Shown here piece by piece: positions 33,669-40,311 of a stretch of DNA of 40,311 bases. Below the pieces are notes generated by a model that was not told where the DNA came from, did no database searches, and was given only the letters and a program-made list of their open reading frames with translations. This DNA comes from Gnetum montanum (lineage: Eukaryota; Streptophyta; Gnetopsida; Gnetales; Gnetaceae). How positions within the stretch are numbered: the first letter of the stretch is position 1; the number at the start of each line of letters is the position of its first letter. The stretch covers positions 60,072-100,382 of the forward strand of contig MNCI01027000.1 in the NCBI GenBank assembly GCA_015680685.1. The letters run 5' to 3'. Made by a program: the position numbers and the translations under genes.

Positions 33669-34388
33669 AAGTCCTGACATCATGACTTAAAATTGATACC
33701 ATAGAACAGTCCTAGCATCATGACTTAAAATTGATAACAAAGAAAAGCCCTGGCATCATGACTTAAAACTGATACCACAGAATAGTTCTAGCATCATGAC
33801 TTAAAACTGATACCATAGAAAATTCCTAGCATCATGACTTAAAACTAATACCATAGAACAATCATGGCATCATGACTTAAAACTGATACCAAAGAACCGT
33901 CTTGGCATCATGACTTAAAACTGATACCACAGAAAAGTCCTAGCATCATGAATTTAAACTGATACCACAAAAAAGTCCTGGCATCATGACTTAAAAATGA
34001 TACCACAAAATGGTCCTAGCATCATGACTTAAAAATGATACCACAAAATAGTCCTAGCATCATGACTTAAAACTGATACCAAAGTACAGTCTTGGCATCA
34101 TGACTTAAAACTAATACCACAGAACAGTCCTAGCATCATGACTTAAAATTGATACCACAAAAAAGTCCTGGCATCATGACTTAAAACTAATGTCACAAAA
34201 CAGTCTTGGCATCATGACTTAAAACTGATACCACAGAAAAGTCTTGGCATCATGACTTAAAACTGATACCACAGAACACTCCTGGCATCATGACTTAAAA
34301 TTGATACCACAGAAAAGTCCTAGCATCATGACTTAAAACTAATACCACAGAACACTCCTGGCATCATGACTTAAAATTGATACCATAG
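33669..34388 (+). repeat. E2 38-bp tandem array, 19 units
   Basis: Unit of about 38 bp: GTCCTGGCATCATGACTTA, then AAACTGATACCACAGAAAA. I count 19 copies, closely similar, mostly differing by C/T and G/A. It directly follows the pol stop and is an expansion of one unit type of the older degenerate series after it. Confidence 0.93.
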
Positions 34389-34605
34389 AGCTATGTCCAG
34401 TATGACACTAAACTACCATATCTTTCCACCATGACATGAAACTAGTAGCCAGAGTCCACTAAGACTATAAACTGGTTTGCCTCTTCACAGTCCACTATGA
34501 CTATAAACTAGCAATGCATTGTATGCTACGACGCTAAACTAGTGTTGTCCAAAGGGTTATGATGTAAAACTAATTCCCAATAGTATTCTAAGACTATAAA
34601 CTAGC
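34389..34605 (+). repeat. E2 degenerate TAAACT repeat series
   Basis: Six or so diverged units such as GTCCACTATGACTATAAACT and GCTACGACGCTAAACTAGTG, equivalent to the E3 zone at 29985-30400. Confidence 0.75.
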
Positions 34606-35769
34606 AACATCATCAACGACTAGGCAAATTTTGAAAAGATCTTTTGCTGCAATTGGCTGTACATGTTCCCTAAAGACTTGCTGCACATGGACACTAATGA
34701 AGTTGATGTTGTTCATGATTCTGTTTGCTTTCAAAAATGCACATGTTCACTCCATCTCCTGGTTTAAAGTGTTTAGTTAACCAATTCATTTGTGTTTTTC
34801 TTGTCTTCTTAGAGATGTGTTTGTAGGATGATACTCCTAAGGTATTTGTACATAGATGCACTTCATCGTAACGACAAGGTATCACATTCTTCATGATGCA
34901 TGTAATTGGGTTAATCAATCCGTTCATAAGTACATTCCCAACTCCTGATACATCCCCTATTTCCCTGTCATGCTCCCCTTAGCCTATTCAACTATACCCC
35001 CTTGATACATCATACTCATCTCAAAACTCTTGATACACTGTTGCACACTGTGACTCTCTAAGCAATTGCCATGCAAAACACAGTACACAGTACATGATGC
35101 AAAATGTAAGCGCTCCAACACAAGCATAGAAAAAAAAGCAAGCTCTTTCAAGAAGACCAAGAAAAAGAAAGACAAAATAAAGAAAAAACAAAAAAAAAAA
35201 AAGCAACAAAAAAGAAAAACAAGAAAAGAAAAACAAAGGGGTCAAAGAGAAAAATGCATGGAAAAGGTCTTCATGACCCCATTGACATCATAAGTAAAAG
35301 ACTATTAGCTATTCTCATACAAGCCCTAGGAGAGAAGGTAATTGTCTTGAAAAACAGTTACACTCATGTCTTAAAGAGATCATGTTGCACATCATCGCGT
35401 GGCCTTGGCTGTTTACAACGGGCCCCATAAACGCTCTCTAAGAGTCCTGTTTCTCCAAAGAACGCACTTCCTATGTCTTGGCTCTGAGTCTACCTAATAT
35501 TGGCTATGGACAAGGACTAAAGATATAGCTCATTCATGTGAGAGCATTCCCCTCCCACAATTTCGGTAGCAATCATAACCCTTGATCAACTCCTAACTTC
35601 CCTTGGTTACAATCACTTGCATCTTGAACCACATTCCCTCAATTCCATGTACTTTTGAAAATGATGCGATGACATCTGGCCAAGGGCCGATGGTTAATGC
35701 TTGGTACTTGGTTGTTCATGATTTTTTTCACTTCTTTGTCAATGCCTCTTATGTGGATTCCTCCAAACG
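34606..35769 (+). other. E2 3' untranslated region with A-rich purine tract
   Basis: No coding seen. Positions about 35125-35245 are strongly A-rich with G (long runs of A and AAAG/AAGA), which makes a lysine-rich chance frame. The rest is unremarkable until the polypurine tract. Confidence 0.6.
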
Positions 35770-35787
35770 TCAACAAAGAGAGGCCAA
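35770..35787 (+). other. E2 polypurine tract
   Basis: TCAACAAAGAGAGGCCAA (the run is ACAAAGAGAGG) lies directly before the LTR; near-identical to E3 31588-31605. Confidence 0.72.
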
Positions 35788-37470
35788 TGAAACACCACTA
35801 ATTTTGGCCTAGCACTTTAAAATGAAAAAAACTCAAGCCCTTTCGAAGTTTCGAGAGGAAAAATTTGGATAAGGAATGGAGCTCACACCCTCCTTTCCCA
35901 AGGCATCTTGCCCACACTCAGTGTGAGAAACTTCACATAGCATCAAAACTAGGCTAAAAATGATCATTTCTAAGTGGTTTTCAGGGGTCACGTTGCAGGT
36001 CACGATGCCGCGTAACTCCAGCATGACCAACTTTTGGAGCCTCAAAACTGAGTAAAAATGACTTGATTTCAAGGGTGCAAGTCATTCATAGGGTCCACTA
36101 TTGACAAATATGGATCCCAGCCTTCCATATTTCAGCTCAAAATTGCAAGTTTTTGAGGTCACGTTGTACTGTGAGTCTAGCGTGACCCACCAAAAGTGGC
36201 TCCAAACAGGGCACATTTAGGCTCAAATTTTGACTTGCAAGGTCAAACACAGGTAGACAACTATTACACCCAAGGAACAAGCTTCAAAAATTCAAAAATT
36301 AGCATGAAATGTGTCATTCTCCTTAGGTACGCTGCAGCATGATTCCAACGTGACCTGTCCATAATAGCTCCAAATCAAACACATTCAAATTCAAATTTAG
36401 ATTTCAGATCACTCTCAAGGTTAGACATGTTCAAGGCAATAGTTGCATTCAAGGAATAAGCTTTAGAAATCAAAATCTGGTGTCAAATTTTTTATTTTAT
36501 TTCACTTAGGCTAAGGTCATGCTGGGAACATGCCCAATGTGAGTGCAAGTAGGCACACCTCAAAAGCCACGAAAACACCCAAATCGGTATCCTGTAATGG
36601 TCAAAGTGATCAAATCAAAGATCCAAAAGTCTCAAGCGAGCCAGAACCAATTTCTTTTGTTGTAAATTAATCAATTTGTTGTAAATATTCATTTGTGGGC
36701 TTGTTAGGCCCTCACAGTCTAAGTTTTATGTATTTCCATGGGCTTGAGTAACCTTCGCATTGTAAGATATGGTGAACCTGGTCAAGAACGTAGCTTGTCA
36801 ACACATGTCCAACTCACGCACAGTTGTCCATTGGACACGTGTTACTTGATCTACTTTCCTCTCATCTCCCAGCCATTGATTCCATTCTTGAATTCCACAC
36901 CCAAGCCCAACCCAGCCCTATAAATACCCTGTCAATTCACATAAACGTGGTTGGCAATTTTTAAGTTAAACAGCTTAGGAAACTTAGACCAGCAATCCTT
37001 GGGTGCTTGGAACACTTGACTCCTAGCATCCAAGCACTTCCAAAACACATCACATCACATCGCCTCAGGGCTTGGTGCTTGAGTTGCCATCTGTAGCTAT
37101 GCTTTGACTGGTGCACATCTTTTCTATGCAAAACAATATAGCTCATTTTACCAGCCGTTATTTTCTGTTTACTTTGTTTTACATTTAGTTTACATTCTAT
37201 TTACAATACCAATTTTTCATGTGTTTCTGTTTACATTTTGTGCACATTGTTTACATTTCAAAACATCAGTAATGATAACTCCAACACAAGCCATAGTTTA
37301 TGCTTGGGGAAGTCCTTAGTTGATTTGCGTGCAGACCATCCAAGGTACTCTTCGTTCGTTTACTTTTCTAGCTTGCCCTTGAGGCGAAGGTAGGGTTAGC
37401 TATGTCTGCTAGATGATCTTTCAGTGTTTGTTTTCCTTCTAGCCATACATTGATGATTTAGGTCAGTACA
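35788..37470 (+). repeat. E2 3' LTR
   Basis: 1683 bp. The modules are often better kept than in the 5' LTR, for example GGTCACGTTG at 36158 facing AGCGTGACC about 20 bp on. Intact CACGTG is at 36836-36841 and TATAAATA at 36919-36926. Confidence 0.92.
36836..36926 (+). promoter_or_regulatory. E2 3' LTR promoter: G-box and TATA box
   Basis: GGACACGTGTTACTT with CACGTG at 36836-36841, and TATAAATA at 36919-36926 in the context CAGCCCTATAAATACCCTG, which is identical in the 5' LTR. Confidence 0.72.
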
Positions 37471-37475
37471 TACAT
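37471..37475. repeat. E2 target-site duplication, right copy (TACAT)
   Basis: Identical to 6994-6998. Confidence 0.92.
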
Positions 37476-40116
37476 GAAAATATACGTTAACCAAGCACTG
37501 AAGATTTTTCCCTCCTCTACTCTCCCTCTCTATGTTTGTTTAGGCTCCTATGCCTGTAACTTGTAATTAAATAAATTTAATACATAATTGAGTGGGAGGC
37601 CTTTACACTTCCCTTGCTAGATGGTCGACAAGTATTGCACTAGAGGAAAGGAGTGGAGTACAAGGCAACGTGCAATAACTATTAGTCTTATGCATGCTAA
37701 AAACAACACACACATAATATTTTCCATAATGCTAACATAATCATTATTGAAGAGGATAGATGGCTATCATACAATCATAGATAAATCCATGATCTGACAT
37801 CATCTATCATGTCAATGTTATCATACCCATGATATACTATTAAATAGTCCATGACCCGTACAATCATAACCCAATCATAATACATATTATCAATGATATG
37901 ACTCATAAATCAAAACTATCATATACATAGCCCATGTGGTTGCTAACATATCCGCACTCAGTGTAGCATGTGAAACGTTGTTATGAGTACTCATAACAAC
38001 CATTACCTGCAAGTCTTTTATTTAGTATTTTATTGATCTAACAGGTGTTGTCCATCAACATATGACCTACAACCACTAGACTTTTGGAGGACTAGTGATA
38101 GTGATGAACACACCTATGCCATGTACCACCCATAGGGATGAACACAACTATGCTCTTCCACTCTCAAGATGAGGCTTGAGATAGGAGCCTTACCGATGCA
38201 TCATAGTGGGGGTTAATCCATACAACCTCTAATGTGCCTCATCACCAATCAGTCCACATCCTCATGTTAGCACCACCTGCTAATGACCATCACAAATGTC
38301 ATCATGAAGACATGTACACATTATGGCTAGCTTAAGCCAACACATGTCATAAGCACAACATATCTAAACAAACATAACATAACCACACATATCCACATCT
38401 AATAGTTACAGTCATTCCATGAATACAATACCACAATTTGACAAAACAACATTAATATCATGATATGAAAAAACAATACCATATTCCTTGAACTACATGT
38501 ACTTCCTTACAAATGATCGCTATAATAACCTTTAAAATGATATATACCCAAAGAGAAAACCAATTTCATGATTATAAAGTAATTCCCAAAATGATCCTAA
38601 CAACACTAATTTAATATAAATCAAACTCCTAGAAGTAAAGTTATGTGCATTCAAAGTTTGATTAAAAATAATATTTAATAATATTTAATTACCACAAGGA
38701 TTGGAACTCCCAAAAATGCTCACATCCCAATAGGCCTCAAAAATATCATACCAGTCTCATCAACATCACATATCATATTCTACAAGTTCACATCATATCT
38801 TACATCGTATATATATTACTATACAATTTGTAACCAAAATCAAACAATTTTGGGAAATAGGCAAAATAACATGTCCAAGCTTAATCTTTGAGCTATTCAC
38901 CCCACATGGCCACTTCTCATAAGCATATACACTAATCCAACACAAAAATAAGGGAAAAAGATAAAGATAACACACCAATTAAATTTGTTGTAGTAGAAAG
39001 GTTGAAACAAGTAGAAAACCCTTAAAAATCTAGCAAGACTCTGTTTCACTTCCAACAAGTTCTGCACCCATGTAGATATGACTGCAATAATCTCAAATCT
39101 AGGTTCAAAGCAAGCAAAAACCATCCACAAAGCTTAGAATTCAGAAAAATTTGGAACAAAAGAAGAGAGAAGAAAGAAAAAATGAAAGAAAAGGCTCCTA
39201 TGCATTTTTGTTAACATTAATAGAAAAAAAATAGAAACCCAAAATCCAATTTCTATGGACAAGCAGTGGTGAGGTAGTGGATACAAAAAAAAGAAACATA
39301 GAACCTAAACTTTTTACTGTATGCTTTTTCTTAAAATAAAAAAACCAAGAATGCACTTCTTATTTTCACATGACATGAATTCACTTTTATTTTTATTATT
39401 ATTATAGTTCATAATAAAAATAAACTATAATAGTTCATTAAAANTAATTTTATTATAGTTCATAATAAAAATAAACTATAATAGTTCATTAAAAATAGTT
39501 AAATAGTTATTAAAAATAAACTATAATAATAAATAGTTATTAAAAATAGTTATTATAATAAACTATAAAATAGTTATTTTTTAAATGAACTATAATAATA
39601 AAATAGTTATTTTTTATTATTATTTTTAAATGAACTATTTTCATAAACTATCTTTACTTTTTTCCTCCACAACTAATGCCATGAACAATTAATCATGCGT
39701 AACAAACACACCAAAACTCTAAATCTAAATTTGTTTGAACCTATGAGATTCTTATAATACGCTCTACACATTTGCATGCCAAAACCACACTTGAACATCA
39801 TGCAACATAGTGATATAGTGCAAATGCATAAATAAGAAAACCTCACATAAAGCATAAAGACATACCAGATAGGTGCTCTTGTACCCCAATCCAACACCCT
39901 TGCCAACAACATCACCTGGCTAACACATCACATAGGGCTAGTGTACATAGTCATGTTAGCTAAGCAAGTAAAGACATCATAATCACAACATAAGGATGAA
40001 GCCTCATAACATATAAAATACATTAACTCGTCTTAAAAAACCCATCAGGACTCCACACATAATATATAAATCATAAGTGCATGACCATACCTAATGGCTC
40101 TAGATGGGATGTAACA
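37476..40116 (-). repeat. E1 right LTR, second segment
   Basis: Continues 6998. From 37745 it aligns with 1-2162, ending GATGTAACA where the left copy has GATGTAGCA. It contains an AT-rich expansion (39397-39618) absent from the left copy. Confidence 0.9.
39397..39618. repeat. AT-rich expansion inside the E1 right LTR
   Basis: About 220 bp made only of A and T with a few C/G. A 51-bp unit (TATTATAGTTCATAATAAAA plus ATAAACTATAATAGTTCATT and spacer) occurs at 39400 and 39451, followed by shorter TAGTTATTAAAAATA repeats. The unit is self-complementary in part (ACTATAATAGTT). The single ambiguous base of the window (N at 39444) lies in it. Confidence 0.85.
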
Positions 40117-40311
40117 CATATTTATAGGTTGTACAGACTAAGAACCCTTGAAGATGAGTTACATGTATTTCTTTATTCTACTATAGCTACCCATTTGAGA
40201 CAATGTTATAATATCATGACAAAAAACCTATATGATTTTTTTAATGCTCTCATTAGCATTTCGTCAATTTGTAAAGTTTATCTTTATTTTTCATGAAAAT
40301 GTAATATCTAT
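40117..40311. other. Flanking DNA beyond E1
   Basis: Begins CATAT after the LTR end; the matching left target duplication is outside the window. An open frame enters here from the LTR and runs to the 3' end region, with no recognisable domain. Nothing else is seen. Confidence 0.5.

Larger units (their letters stand above)
6999..37470 (+). mobile_element. E2: Tat-lineage Ty3/gypsy retrotransposon, interrupted by E3
   Basis: LTRs at 6999-8702 and 35788-37470 both start TGAAACACCACTAATTT and end GGTCAGTACA, flanked by TACAT. Without E3 the element is about 15.8 kb. Coding order is gag, protease, a gap of about 2.8 kb, RT, RNase H, archaeal-type RNase H, integrase. The second RNase H places it in the Tat lineage (the Ogre/Retand/Grande group), which also has large non-coding regions. 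E3 splits the integrase between the second catalytic D and the E. All frames are broken. Confidence 0.92.
1..40116 (-). mobile_element. E1: outer Ty3/gypsy chromovirus (Tekay/Del-like), minus strand, host of E2 and E3
   Basis: The direct repeat 1-2162 versus 37745-40116 gives the LTR pair. Between them on the minus strand lie an initiator-Met primer-binding site, gag with zinc knuckles, protease, RT, RNase H, integrase, a C-terminal chromodomain-like segment and a polypurine tract, in the order of a chromovirus. The body (2163-6695) is about 4.5 kb and the LTR about 2.9 kb, long LTRs being typical of the Tekay/Del group. The left LTR starts outside the window, so its target duplication cannot be checked. 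E2 (containing E3) interrupts the right LTR at 6998/37476. All frames are broken, so this is a dead copy. The clade is inferred from domain order and LTR size, not from a tree. Confidence 0.9.

Noticed and set aside
33669-34388. Regular 38-bp repeats as a possible CRISPR array
   Set aside because: There are no unique spacers: the whole unit repeats. It lies in a plant retrotransposon.
35066-35293. Lysine-rich 75-codon frame as a basic protein
   Set aside because: It comes from an A/G-rich simple tract; no homologue in E3 and no start context.
40081-40296. 71-codon frame at the right end as a host gene
   Set aside because: It starts inside the E1 LTR and crosses its border; no domain is recognisable in the flanking part.

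Overview
This is repeat-rich nuclear DNA of a land plant with a large genome. It consists almost entirely of LTR retrotransposons stacked three deep, and I see no intact host gene. The plant assignment rests on the element types: a chromodomain Ty3/gypsy element primed by initiator tRNA-Met, and two Tat-lineage Ty3/gypsy elements with the second, archaeal-type RNase H. Long AT-rich stretches and C-to-T-like decay fit a heavily methylated genome such as a gymnosperm or a large-genome angiosperm, but the sequence does not identify the species.

Layout. E1 is the outer and oldest element, on the minus strand, a Tekay/Del-like chromovirus. Its left LTR is 1-2162 (it begins before the window), its body 2163-6695, and its right LTR 6696-6998 plus 37476-40116. 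E2 (plus strand, Tat lineage) inserted into the right LTR of E1: LTRs 6999-8702 and 35788-37470, with the 5-bp target duplication TACAT on both sides. E3 (plus strand, Tat lineage) inserted into the integrase of E2: LTRs 18435-19889 and 31606-33056, with target duplication TTAAA on both sides. Positions 40117-40311 are flanking DNA outside E1.

E2 and E3 share one plan: LTR, primer-binding site, gag-protease, a 2.6-2.8 kb non-coding gap, pol (RT, RNase H, archaeal RNase H, integrase), a zone of short tandem repeats, polypurine tract, LTR. All coding frames carry stops and shifts. The integrase of each of the three elements has lost a different member of its catalytic D-D-E triad.

The most unusual content is in the gap between protease and RT. 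In E3 the minus strand carries a recognisable spliced gene (24823-25899): a short basic first exon, a long middle exon, an acidic last exon, GT/AG introns and an upstream TATA box. E2 keeps a homologous first exon in the same place, with the same intron phase, and a possible last exon, while the middle is filled with repeats. Each element also has its own short word arranged as inverted-repeat modules in U3 and repeated in its interior (E2 GGTCACGYTG; E3 TTACGCTA), and both share a different motif (around TTAAACT) arrayed at the borders of the coding blocks. A working idea, not proven, is that the antisense gene encodes a regulator that recognises the family-specific word.
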